Shown one piece after another: positions 19,896 to 27,655 of a DNA stretch of 64,000 nucleotides. Source of the stretch: Mycolicibacterium moriokaense (GTDB lineage Bacteria > Actinomycetota > Actinomycetes > Mycobacteriales > Mycobacteriaceae); contig NZ_AP022560.1 in assembly GCF_010726085.1 (NCBI RefSeq), forward strand, positions 4,960,001 to 5,024,000. The letters are read 5' to 3'. Each line of letters opens with the position of its first letter. Position 1 is the first letter of the stretch. The notes under the pieces are model-generated. The model did not search any database. It saw only the letters and a list, made by a program, of their open reading frames with translations, and was not told the DNA's origin. Made by a program: the position numbers and the translations under genes.

Positions 19896-20987
19896 ATGGA
19901 ATCCTTTGTTCACCTGCGGAAAGGGCGCACTCCCCGGCGCCTGCACGCCGATCTGGACGGCCTGAAGGACGACGAACTCGGCCGCGGCGGCTTCACCGGC
20001 CGCACCGCGAACATGTATCGCCGCAACGACCCGACGGCGTATCGCTCGGTCGGGCCGCTGCGTCCCGTCGACGTGTTGTCCTCGGAGCTCAAGCCCAGCG
20101 ATGCCAGCGATGCCGCGGGCGGTCCCCTGCTGATGTTCAGCAATGCCGATTGCCTCGTCCTGTTGTCGCGGCGCACCGAACCGATGCCGTTCTATGTCCG
20201 CTATGTCGACGGGGATCTCCTCAACTTCGTACACAAGGGGTCGGGTCTGCTGGAGACGGAGTTCGGGCCGCTGCGCTACCGCGAGGGTGACTGGGTCTAC
20301 ATCCCCAAGGCGTGCACGTTCCGCCAGGTGCCCGACGAAGAGTCAACGCTGTTGATGATTCAGGCCACCGACGAGTTCCGGGTGCCGTCGCCCGGCTACC
20401 TCGGACGCCACTTCCCGTTCGACCCGTCGCAGGCCGTCATCCCGGAGCCGGCGCCGATCGACGATGACGGTCGCGATGAGTACGAGGTCCGGCTGATCCA
20501 CGAGGGCGGCCCTACAACGCTGTATTACCAACACAATCCGCTCGACGTGGAGGGCTGGCGCGGCGACAACTTCCCGTTCACCTTCAACATCGCCGACTAC
20601 AACGTGGTGACGTCGAACAGCGTGCACCTGCCGCCGACGGTGCACCTGTTCATGGAGGCCACCGGCGTCTACGTGATGAACTTCCTGCCCAAGCCCGCCG
20701 AAAGCGTGCCGGGCACCGAGCGCACACCGTGGTATCACCGCAACGTCGACTACGACGAGATCGCGTTCTTCCACGGCGGATCCCTCTACGGCATTCCGAT
20801 GCCACCCGGCCTGGTGTCCCATGCGCCGCAAGGGGTTCACCACGGCGCTCCCGAGAAGGCCCGCGAGCGCGCCCGGCGCAAGTTCGACGACTACGACAGC
20901 GTCGACTGGTCTGTGATCGCCATCGACACCCGACGTCGGTTGGTTCCGTCGGAAGAGGTCCTCGCGAACGACCTGGGTCAGCATTAG
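19896..20987 (+). CDS. Homogentisate 1,2-dioxygenase-like ring-cleavage dioxygenase
   Basis: The 363-residue two-cupin protein is related to HgmA. Likely Fe(II) ligands are His281 (WYHRN, the same HRN as in authentic homogentisate dioxygenase), Glu288 (YDE) and His315 or 316 (PQGVHHGAPE). It is shorter than animal and pseudomonad HgmA (about 435-445 residues) and the His-Glu spacing is 7 instead of 6 residues, so the substrate may be a different hydroquinone-type ring. Such enzymes open the ring next to a side chain using O2. A GGAG ribosome site precedes ATG 19896. First gene of a four-gene operon. Confidence 0.8.
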   Translation: MESFVHLRKGRTPRRLHADLDGLKDDELGRGGFTGRTANMYRRNDPTAYRSVGPLRPVDVLSSELKPSDASDAAGGPLLMFSNADCLVLLSRRTEPMPFYVRYVDGDLLNFVHKGSGLLETEFGPLRYREGDWVYIPKACTFRQVPDEESTLLMIQATDEFRVPSPGYLGRHFPFDPSQAVIPEPAPIDDDGRDEYEVRLIHEGGPTTLYYQHNPLDVEGWRGDNFPFTFNIADYNVVTSNSVHLPPTVHLFMEATGVYVMNFLPKPAESVPGTERTPWYHRNVDYDEIAFFHGGSLYGIPMPPGLVSHAPQGVHHGAPEKARERARRKFDDYDSVDWSVIAIDTRRRLVPSEEVLANDLGQH

Positions 20988-21020
20988 ATACGCGGCCGCG
21001 CGAAGAAACGAGAGTATTGA

Positions 21021-22202
21021 ATGACCACTGCTGTGAAGCACGAGTACGACCGGATCCCGTATCTCGTGGCATACCAGAACAATTCGGGTGTTCGCGACGT
21101 GTACGGCGGTGTCGCCGAACTCGTCGTCCTCGAAAGCCACCTGCTGCGACCGAAGGGCAAGCCGTCCGACACCGTGCTCGTGTTCATGCACCCCATCGGG
21201 GGCGGCGCGTACCTGCCGATGATGAATGCGCTTGCGCGCGCGGGACATCACGTCATCTACTGCAACAGCCGGTTCCGCGGCACCGACTCCGCGCTGCTGA
21301 TGGAGAAGGTGGTCGAGGACCTCGGCGAGTGCATCAAGGACGCGAAGAACCGACTGGGCTACGAGAAGGTGGTCCTCGCGGGCTGGAGTGGTGGCGGTTC
21401 GCTGTCGGTGTTCTATCAGCAGCAGGCCCAGAACCCCACCGTCACGGCCAGCCCGTCCGGTGACGGTCCCGACCTCACCAAGCTCGGCCTGATCCCTGCC
21501 GACGGGATCATGCTGCTGGCGGCGCACGTCAGCCGCCACGGCACGCTGACCGAGTGGCTGGACGCGTCGATTCTCGACGAGACCGACCCGTCCAAACGCG
21601 ACCCCGAGTTGGACCTGTACAACCCGGACAACCCGAACCAACCGCCGTACACGCCCGAGTTCCTGGAGCGCTACCGTGCGGCGCAGATCGCCCGCAATCG
21701 CCGAATCACCAAGTGGGTCAAGGAGAAACTGACCGAATTGAAGGCGCAGGGCCGACCCGATGACGAGTTCGCATTCGTTGTACACGGGACCATGGCCGAC
21801 CCGCGGTGGCTCGACCCCACCGTCGATCCGAACGAACGCACCCCCGGACAGTGCTATCTCGGCGATCCTCGGGTGGTGAACAACAGCCCCGTCGGACTGG
21901 CCCGATTCTGCACGCTGCGCAGTTGGCTGTCGCAGTGGAGCTACGACGACGCCAACGGCGACGCCGTCAAGTGCGGCCCCGACATCGCGGTGCCCGCGCT
22001 GGTCATCGGTAACCTCGCCGACGACGCCTGTACGCCCAGCCACACACAGCGGCTTTTCAGCGCGATCGGGCATACCGACAAGGAGATGTACGAAATCCCC
22101 GGCGCCAACCACTACTACTCCGGACCGGAGCAGCGCGGGACGCTCCGCCAGGCCGTCGACATCTGCACCGACTGGCTGCACAGGCACGAGTTCTCGAAAT
22201 GA
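21021..22202 (+). CDS. Alpha/beta hydrolase
   Basis: The 393-residue hydrolase has oxyanion-hole FMHPIGGGAYLP (about 55-66), nucleophile elbow GWSGGGS with Ser123, a probable acid in NLADDACTP near residue 345 and a His in GANHYY near 374. A roughly 100-residue cap lies between. Placed directly behind a ring-cleavage dioxygenase (33 bp), it may hydrolyse the ring-fission product, substituting for fumarylacetoacetate hydrolase, which is absent here. Its stop overlaps the CoA-transferase start (ATGA). Function inferred from context only. Confidence 0.78.
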   Translation: MTTAVKHEYDRIPYLVAYQNNSGVRDVYGGVAELVVLESHLLRPKGKPSDTVLVFMHPIGGGAYLPMMNALARAGHHVIYCNSRFRGTDSALLMEKVVEDLGECIKDAKNRLGYEKVVLAGWSGGGSLSVFYQQQAQNPTVTASPSGDGPDLTKLGLIPADGIMLLAAHVSRHGTLTEWLDASILDETDPSKRDPELDLYNPDNPNQPPYTPEFLERYRAAQIARNRRITKWVKEKLTELKAQGRPDDEFAFVVHGTMADPRWLDPTVDPNERTPGQCYLGDPRVVNNSPVGLARFCTLRSWLSQWSYDDANGDAVKCGPDIAVPALVIGNLADDACTPSHTQRLFSAIGHTDKEMYEIPGANHYYSGPEQRGTLRQAVDICTDWLHRHEFSK

Positions 22203-23404
22203 GCGTCACCGGCCCACTTGACGGCATCCGGGTCATCGAGGTCGGCACGCTGATCTCGGGACCGTTCGCGGGCCGACTCCTCGGCGACATGGGAGCCGAG
22301 GTCATCAAGATCGAGCCGCCGGGTGCGCCCGACCCGTTACGCACCTGGGGCCAGGCCGAACTCGACGGCCACCACTTCTTCTGGACGGTGCACGCGCGCA
22401 ACAAGAAAGCCGTCACGCTGAACCTGCGCGAGGCTGCGGGACGCGAACTGTTCCTCGATCTCGTCGAGCGCTCCGACATCATCGTCGAGAACTTCCGGCC
22501 CGGAACGTTGGAGAAGTGGAACCTCGGCTACGACGTGCTGCGCGAGCGCAACAAGGGAATCATTTTGGTGCGGGTCTCCGGATACGGGCAGACCGGTCCA
22601 GAGGCGCACAAAGCCGGCTACGCGTCGGTCGCGGAGGCGGCCAGCGGCCTGCGCCACATGAACGGGTTTCCCGGTGGTCCGCCCCCGCGCCTCGCGCTGT
22701 CGCTGGGCGACAGCCTGGCGGGCATGTTCGCCGCCCAGGGCGCGCTGGCCGCACTGTATCGACGCACCGTCACCGGCGAGGGGCAGGTGGTCGACGCGGC
22801 GCTCACCGAATCCTGTTTGGCCGTACAGGAGTCCACGATTCCGGACTATGATGTGGGCGGCGTGGTGCGCGGGCCGTCCGGCACACGCCTCGAGGGTATC
22901 GCCCCGTCGAACATCTACCCGACCGCCGACGGCAGCTGGGTCGTCATCGCGGCCAACCAGGACACCGTGTTCCGCAGGCTGTGCGCCGCGATGGGACAAC
23001 CCGAGCTCGCCACCGACGAACGGTTCGTCAATCACGTTGCACGCGGCCGCAATCAGGATGAGCTCGACAAGATAATCGGCGACTGGGCGGCTACCCGTCA
23101 GCCCGCTGACATCATCGCCACCCTCTCGGAGGCCGGGGTGATCAGCGGGCCGATCAATACCGTCGCCGAGGTCGTCGAGGATCCGCAGCTGAACGCCCGC
23201 GGGATGATCGCCGACCACTGGGATGAACGTGTCGGACGAAACATCAAGGGGCCCGGTGTCGTACCGGTGCTGTCGGAGACCCCGGGGACCATCCGCAACG
23301 CCGGTCCCGCCCGCCCTGGCCAGCACAACGAAGACATCTACCGCGGCCTGCTCGGCCGCACCGACGCCGAGCTCGCCCAGCTGCGGGAGGAGGGTGTGGT
23401 ATGA
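22199..23404 (+). CDS. CaiB/BaiF (class III) CoA-transferase
   Basis: Family III CoA-transferase, 401 residues: N-terminal LDGIRVIEVGTLISGPFAG, GDMGAEVIKIEPP, VENFRPG and GYGQTGP motifs, with the probable catalytic Asp171 in LSLGDSLAG (CaiB Asp169 equivalent). These enzymes move CoA from one acyl-CoA to a free acid by a ping-pong mechanism through an aspartyl-CoA anhydride. It is coupled by 4-bp overlaps to the hydrolase upstream and the lyase downstream. It probably activates the acid released by the preceding steps. The donor and acceptor are unknown. Confidence 0.88.
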   Translation: MSVTGPLDGIRVIEVGTLISGPFAGRLLGDMGAEVIKIEPPGAPDPLRTWGQAELDGHHFFWTVHARNKKAVTLNLREAAGRELFLDLVERSDIIVENFRPGTLEKWNLGYDVLRERNKGIILVRVSGYGQTGPEAHKAGYASVAEAASGLRHMNGFPGGPPPRLALSLGDSLAGMFAAQGALAALYRRTVTGEGQVVDAALTESCLAVQESTIPDYDVGGVVRGPSGTRLEGIAPSNIYPTADGSWVVIAANQDTVFRRLCAAMGQPELATDERFVNHVARGRNQDELDKIIGDWAATRQPADIIATLSEAGVISGPINTVAEVVEDPQLNARGMIADHWDERVGRNIKGPGVVPVLSETPGTIRNAGPARPGQHNEDIYRGLLGRTDAELAQLREEGVV

Positions 23405-24309
23405 CCGCACTACCGGCGCACGTCGGCATTCGCGACGTGTCACTGCGCGACGGACTCCAGATCGAGGATCCGATTCCGTTGTCGGCCAAGCTCGAAATGC
23501 TCGCCGCCATCGCCGCCACCGGCGTCAAGGAGATGGAGGCGACGGCGTTCGTCTCACCATCGAAGGTGCCCGCCCTGGCCGACGCGGCCGACCTCGCCGC
23601 CGAGCTGCACAACTTTCCCGACATCGAATTCTCGGCACTGGTGGCCAGTCCCAACGGGGCCAAGCGCGCGATCGCCGCAGGACTGCGATCGATCGAGTAC
23701 GTGGTGTCCGCCGCCGACGGCCACAGCCGTTCCAACGTCGGCCGGTCCACCGCCGAGGCGACGGCGCAGATCCCCGAGATCGTCGCGATCGCCCACGACA
23801 GCGGCGTGTCCGTCGAGGTCATCGTCGCCACCGCGTGGGACTGCCCCTTCGACGGCCCGACACCGCCGCGGCGTGTGCTCGATATCGTGGCGGCAGCCTG
23901 CGACAACGGCGTCGACCGTCTGGCGATCGCCGATACCATCGGCACCACCACACCGCGGCGGGTCAGCGATCTGGTCGCGCTCGTCCGACCGCGGATCGGC
24001 GACATCCCGCTGGGGGCACACTTCCACAACACCCGTGGCGCCGGTCTGGCCAGCGCCTATGCGGCGGTCGAGGCGGGTATCACCCGGCTCGACGCCTCGG
24101 TCGGCGGGCTCGGCGGCTGTCCGTTCGCACCTGGCGCCAGCGGCAACATCGCGATGGAGGACCTGGTCTACCTGTTACGCGACAGCGGAATTAGCGTCGA
24201 CGTCGACCTGCAGGCGGCCATCGAAGCCGCGCGCGTCGCACAGAACGCCGTCGGACATGACCTGCCGAGCTCGCTGCTGCGGGCAGGCGACCGGATTCTG
24301 ATTCCATGA
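23401..24309 (+). CDS. HMG-CoA-lyase-like aldolase (HMGL family)
   Basis: The 302-residue TIM-barrel lyase has the RDGLQ substrate motif at 16-20 (RDVSLRDGLQIED instead of the usual EVGPRDGLQNE), metal-binding His207 and His209 (GAHFHNTRG) and the family signature GLGGCPFAPGASGN with catalytic Cys240. Family members cleave 3-hydroxy-3-methylglutaryl-CoA or related 3-hydroxy-acyl-CoAs to acetyl-CoA and a keto acid. The altered N-terminal motif hints at a variant substrate. It is the last gene of the dioxygenase operon, overlapping the CoA-transferase by 4 bp. Confidence 0.87.
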   Translation: MTALPAHVGIRDVSLRDGLQIEDPIPLSAKLEMLAAIAATGVKEMEATAFVSPSKVPALADAADLAAELHNFPDIEFSALVASPNGAKRAIAAGLRSIEYVVSAADGHSRSNVGRSTAEATAQIPEIVAIAHDSGVSVEVIVATAWDCPFDGPTPPRRVLDIVAAACDNGVDRLAIADTIGTTTPRRVSDLVALVRPRIGDIPLGAHFHNTRGAGLASAYAAVEAGITRLDASVGGLGGCPFAPGASGNIAMEDLVYLLRDSGISVDVDLQAAIEAARVAQNAVGHDLPSSLLRAGDRILIP

Positions 24310-24332
24310 AAGCTCGCGCCCTCGTCACGCGT

Positions 24333-24414
24333 GTAACGCCATGGCGAGTTTCGTGGAGAAATCGCACCCTGACGTTACATGCGGCGCCTCACCCAGATCT
24401 TTTGGACACGTAAC
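24333..24414. promoter_or_regulatory. Intergenic region with three GTAAC half-sites
   Basis: TGTAACG (24332-24338) and its exact reverse complement CGTTACA (24373-24379), followed by CGTAAC (24409-24414), lie in the 106-bp gap upstream of the TetR start (24416). The spacing and placement suit autoregulation by that TetR, but the arms are far apart and this is a weak call. Confidence 0.3.
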
Positions 24415-24415
24415 C

Positions 24416-25027
24416 ATGCCAGCCGAGACGCTGAGCGCCAAGGGCCGCCAGACCCGGGAGGCCATCGAGCAGGCCGCCCGTAAACTGTTCGCCGAGCGCG
24501 GCTTTCACGGCACCACGCTGAGCGACATCACGTCGGCGGCCGGTAAGTCGCCCGCGGTGTTCTATCGCTATTTCGCGGACAAAGAGGACCTGCTGGCGGC
24601 ACTCGCACAATCGTTTCTGCACGACGTGGTAGCACCGTCGGGCCTGAGCGTCGATCTGCCCGAATCACCCGAGGACGACGCGTTCTTCCACGCCGTGGTG
24701 ACCGGCTACTGGAACATCTTCAAGCAGAACATCGGCATCATGATCGCGGTCGCCCAACTCGCCGCGACGCAGCCGCGTTTCGCAACTGTACAGAACGAGT
24801 TCCGCCGCTTCGGCATGGAGATCTTCGCTGCCTCCGTGCGCCGGGCCCAGGAACAGGGCTACGGTGGCGAACTGAATCCCGAGCACACTGCGGCGGCGAT
24901 CGCCCTGCTGTTCGAGAACTTCACCACCGTCTTCGTCGGCACGTCCGGCCTCGGCCTCGAGATCGGGGACGAGGACGCGATCGCCACACTGTCGAGGATC
25001 TGGAAGAAGACGCTGTACGGGTTCTGA
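24416..25027 (+). CDS. TetR-family transcriptional regulator
   Basis: Regulator of 203 residues with the canonical TetR DNA-binding domain at residues about 12-58: EAIEQAARKLFAERGFHGTT, SDITSAAGKSPAVFYRYF, ADKEDLLAAL. The C-terminal domain is of the longer helical type common in regulators of acyl-CoA metabolism. ATG 24416 was chosen because it gives the normal N-terminus; the frame is open upstream. It sits between the dioxygenase operon and the dehydrogenase/kinase operon, 24 bp ahead of the latter, and is the best candidate to control both. Confidence 0.9.
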   Translation: MPAETLSAKGRQTREAIEQAARKLFAERGFHGTTLSDITSAAGKSPAVFYRYFADKEDLLAALAQSFLHDVVAPSGLSVDLPESPEDDAFFHAVVTGYWNIFKQNIGIMIAVAQLAATQPRFATVQNEFRRFGMEIFAASVRRAQEQGYGGELNPEHTAAAIALLFENFTTVFVGTSGLGLEIGDEDAIATLSRIWKKTLYGF

Positions 25028-25051
25028 GCAAGTACGTCAAAAGGAGTCAAC

Positions 25052-26290
25052 GTGGATTTCACCCTGCCGGACCACCTTCCGGGCCTGCTCGACGAGATGG
25101 ACGCGTTCATCGAAGCGGAGATCAAACCGCTGGAACGCGAGAACATGCAGTACTTCGACCATCGCCGTGAGTATGCGCGCACCGACTGGGAGAACGGCGG
25201 CATCCCGCGCCGGGAATGGGAAGACCTGCTCGGCGAGATGCGCAGGCGCGCCGACAAGGCGGGCTGGCTGCGGTACGGCCTGCCGTCGCAATTCGGTGGT
25301 CGCGACGGCACCAACATCGATATGGCCGTCATCCGGGAACACCTGGCGCACAAGGGACTCGGGCTGCACAACGATCTACAGGACGAGTCGTCGATCGTCG
25401 GCAACTTCCCGCAGGTCATCATGATGGACCGGTTCGGCACCGAGGAGCAGAAGAAGGAGTGGACCGAGGCGCTGATCACCGGGGAACGGTCGATGGCGTT
25501 CGGGCTGACCGAGCCCGACCACGGATCGGACGCCACCTGGCTGAAAACCACGGCCGTACTGGACGGCGACGAGTGGGTCATCAACGGCGCCAAGCGGTTC
25601 AACACCGGCGTGCATCGCGCCACGCACGACCTCGTGTTCGCCCGCACGTCCGGCGAACCGGGGCAGGCCCGCGGCATCACGGCGTTCCTGGTGCCGACCG
25701 ACACCCCAGGCTTCACGGTCCCCTACTACTGGTGGACCTTCAACATGCCGACCGACCACGGCGAGGTCGAACTGAAGGACGTCCGGGTACCCGCCGATGC
25801 CGTGCTCGGCGAGGTGGACCACGGCCTCGAGGTGGGCCAGACGTTCCTGCACGAGAACAGGATTCGTCAGGCCGCCAGCAGCCTTGGCGCCGCACAGCAC
25901 TGCATCGACCGCGCCGTCGAATACGCCAACGAGCGGATCGTGTTCGGCAAGCCGCTGTCGGTGAACCAGGCCGTGCAGTGGCCGCTGGTGGAGCTGCAGA
26001 CCGAGGCGCAGATGGTGCGGCTGCTGGTGCGTTATGCCGCATCCGAACTCGACCGCAACCACCACATGGAGGTCTCGGACAAGGTGTCGATGGCCAACTA
26101 TCGCGCCAACCGGTTGGTGTGTGAGGCCGCCGACCGAGCCATGCAGGTGTTGGGCGGCGTCGGCTACAGCCGGCACGAGCCAATGGAGCACATCTACCGT
26201 CACCACCGCCGGTACCGGATCACCGAGGGCGCCGAGGAGATCCAGATCCGGCGGGTGGCGCAGCGGCTCTTCGGATTCGGACGCAAGTGA
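25052..26290 (+). CDS. Acyl-CoA dehydrogenase of the ACAD10/11-LvaC type
   Basis: The 412-residue acyl-CoA dehydrogenase has an FAD segment AFGLTEPDHGSDATW near 150-164, a HENRIRQAASSLGAAQHCIDRA helix and the end YRHHRRYRITEGAEEIQ. Its neighbours are decisive: it overlaps by 4 bp (GTGA) an APH-like kinase, which overlaps by 4 bp a DUF6285 protein. In P. putida the LvaC dehydrogenase works with LvaA kinase and LvaB on 4-hydroxyacyl-CoA; animal ACAD10/11 fuse the same kinase and dehydrogenase domains. GTG 25052 has an AAGGAG site 5 nt upstream. Role here is inferred from that pairing. Confidence 0.85.
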   Translation: MDFTLPDHLPGLLDEMDAFIEAEIKPLERENMQYFDHRREYARTDWENGGIPRREWEDLLGEMRRRADKAGWLRYGLPSQFGGRDGTNIDMAVIREHLAHKGLGLHNDLQDESSIVGNFPQVIMMDRFGTEEQKKEWTEALITGERSMAFGLTEPDHGSDATWLKTTAVLDGDEWVINGAKRFNTGVHRATHDLVFARTSGEPGQARGITAFLVPTDTPGFTVPYYWWTFNMPTDHGEVELKDVRVPADAVLGEVDHGLEVGQTFLHENRIRQAASSLGAAQHCIDRAVEYANERIVFGKPLSVNQAVQWPLVELQTEAQMVRLLVRYAASELDRNHHMEVSDKVSMANYRANRLVCEAADRAMQVLGGVGYSRHEPMEHIYRHHRRYRITEGAEEIQIRRVAQRLFGFGRK

Positions 26291-27243
26291 AGGAACAGCT
26301 CGAGGCTGTGCTGCGCCCGGAGTTGGGCGATGTCGTCGTCGAGAACCTGCGCGCGCTGACCGGCGGGGCGAGCAGGACCACGTGGGCGTTCGACGCCGTC
26401 TCCTCGGAGCGGCGGGCGTTGATCCTGCGTACCGGACCGCCCGACGACATCCACGCGAGCATGGAGCTCGAGGCGGCGGTGCAGCAGCGCGCCGCCGCCG
26501 CGGGCGCGCCGGTCCCCCACATCGTGACCGCGGACAATTCCTCAGCCGCACTGGGTAATCCGTACCTGATCTGCGATGCGATCGCCGGCGAGACGATCGT
26601 GCGGCGGATCTACCGCACGCTCGACGACTCCGGCCGCGAACGGTTGCTGCGCCAGTGCGCCGAAGCGCTGGCGGCGATCCACCGCGCGGACCCGACGGGT
26701 GTGGACCTCGCCGAGTCGGATCAGCTCACCGAATGGCGTGATCGGCTCGACGAAATGGGCGACACCACAGCGACGTTCGAGTGGGCCTTTCGATGGCTGG
26801 CCGCGAACCGCCCGCCGACGTCACCGCATGTGCTCGTGCACGGCGATTTCCGGATGGGCAATGTGATCGTCGACGAGAACGGACTCGCGGCCGTCTTGGA
26901 CTGGGAACTGGTGCACACCGGTGAGGTGTACGAGGACCTGGCCTGGTTCTGCATCCGCGCCTGGCGGTTCGGTGCGCCCAAGGACATGGGTGCGGGCGGG
27001 TTGGGCAGTGTCGAAAGCTTCCTGGCCGCCTACGAAGCGGCCGCCGGGACCAAGCTGGATCGAGACGCGTTCCGCTGGTGGCTGACCGTGGCGACGCTGC
27101 GCTGGGGCGTGATCTGCCGTTTCCAGGCCGAACGGCATCTGTCGGGCGTGTCGCCGTCGGTGGAGTTGGCCGCGATCGGTCGCCGCGTCGCCGAAACCGA
27201 GTGGGATGTGCTGGATCTGCTGACGGGGGGCGGGCCGCGATGA
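26287..27243 (+). CDS. APH-family kinase (LvaA-like 4-hydroxyacyl-CoA kinase candidate)
   Basis: Aminoglycoside-phosphotransferase-fold kinase, 318 residues. Catalytic loop HGDFRMGN has H185, D187 and N192, and the metal-binding D205 is in LDWELVHTG. The N-lobe shows LTGGASRTTW (about 24-33, nucleotide loop). Proteins of this subfamily next to an acyl-CoA dehydrogenase phosphorylate the 4-hydroxyl of acyl-CoAs, after which the dehydrogenase eliminates phosphate (LvaA/LvaC; ACAD10/11). Antibiotic resistance is unlikely in this setting. The GTG start overlaps the dehydrogenase stop and the stop overlaps the next ATG. Confidence 0.83.
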   Translation: MKEQLEAVLRPELGDVVVENLRALTGGASRTTWAFDAVSSERRALILRTGPPDDIHASMELEAAVQQRAAAAGAPVPHIVTADNSSAALGNPYLICDAIAGETIVRRIYRTLDDSGRERLLRQCAEALAAIHRADPTGVDLAESDQLTEWRDRLDEMGDTTATFEWAFRWLAANRPPTSPHVLVHGDFRMGNVIVDENGLAAVLDWELVHTGEVYEDLAWFCIRAWRFGAPKDMGAGGLGSVESFLAAYEAAAGTKLDRDAFRWWLTVATLRWGVICRFQAERHLSGVSPSVELAAIGRRVAETEWDVLDLLTGGGPR

Positions 27244-27602
27244 GCGGGATCTACGGACGGCCGACAGCGGCCGAACTGGTCGCGGCGGTGGCCGATTTCC
27301 TCGACAACGACGTGCGCCGCGCGACCGGTCCCGACGCACAGCCCGCCGATGCGGGGGCGGTGAACTTCCACGCCCGTGTGGCCGCCAACGTACTGCGCAT
27401 CGTCGAACGCGAACTGCTCGACGGGCCTGCGACCGACGTCAGCGCTGCCCTGGAGGGGTTGGGGTACGCCGACGAGACCGCACTCGCGATGGCCATTCGC
27501 GCCGGCGATCTCGACAACCGGGCCGACGACGTGTTGGCCGCGCTGCGCACGATCGTTCGGCGGCGGCTCGACGTCGCCCACCCCGGATATGCCGATTCCT
27601 AG
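27240..27602 (+). CDS. DUF6285-like small protein (LvaB-like partner of the kinase)
   Basis: The 120-residue helical protein begins MSGIYGRPTAAELVAAVADFLDNDV and ends in an RRRLDVAHPGYADS tail. I place it with the DUF6285 proteins that follow APH kinases next to acyl-CoA dehydrogenases; LvaB of the P. putida levulinate pathway is a protein of similar size required with the kinase LvaA. ATG 27240 overlaps the kinase stop by 4 bp. The stop codon is directly followed by a 55-bp hairpin. The biochemical role of the family is poorly defined. Confidence 0.72.
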   Translation: MSGIYGRPTAAELVAAVADFLDNDVRRATGPDAQPADAGAVNFHARVAANVLRIVERELLDGPATDVSAALEGLGYADETALAMAIRAGDLDNRADDVLAALRTIVRRRLDVAHPGYADS

Positions 27603-27655
27603 CGATTTGTGTGCATCGAGGAGCGGTGAGCGCTCGCGAATGCACACAAATCGCT
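27601..27655. terminator. Nested hairpin between convergent genes (palindromic repeat, copy 1)
   Basis: Perfect 16-bp inverted arms (27601-27616 and 27640-27655, starting AGCGATTTGTGTGCAT) enclose a second hairpin GAGCG-GTGAG-CGCTC (27621-27635). It fills the gap between the DUF6285 stop and the methyltransferase stop and overlaps the final bases of both, so it probably terminates both transcripts. A near-identical copy is at 58764-58812. Confidence 0.85.

Noticed and set aside
20343..22187. 614-codon open frame antisense to the dioxygenase and hydrolase genes
   Set aside because: It is the high-GC shadow of the real plus-strand genes: its translation is low-complexity Arg/Val/Gly/His-rich with no domain, and the sense frames carry clear motifs.
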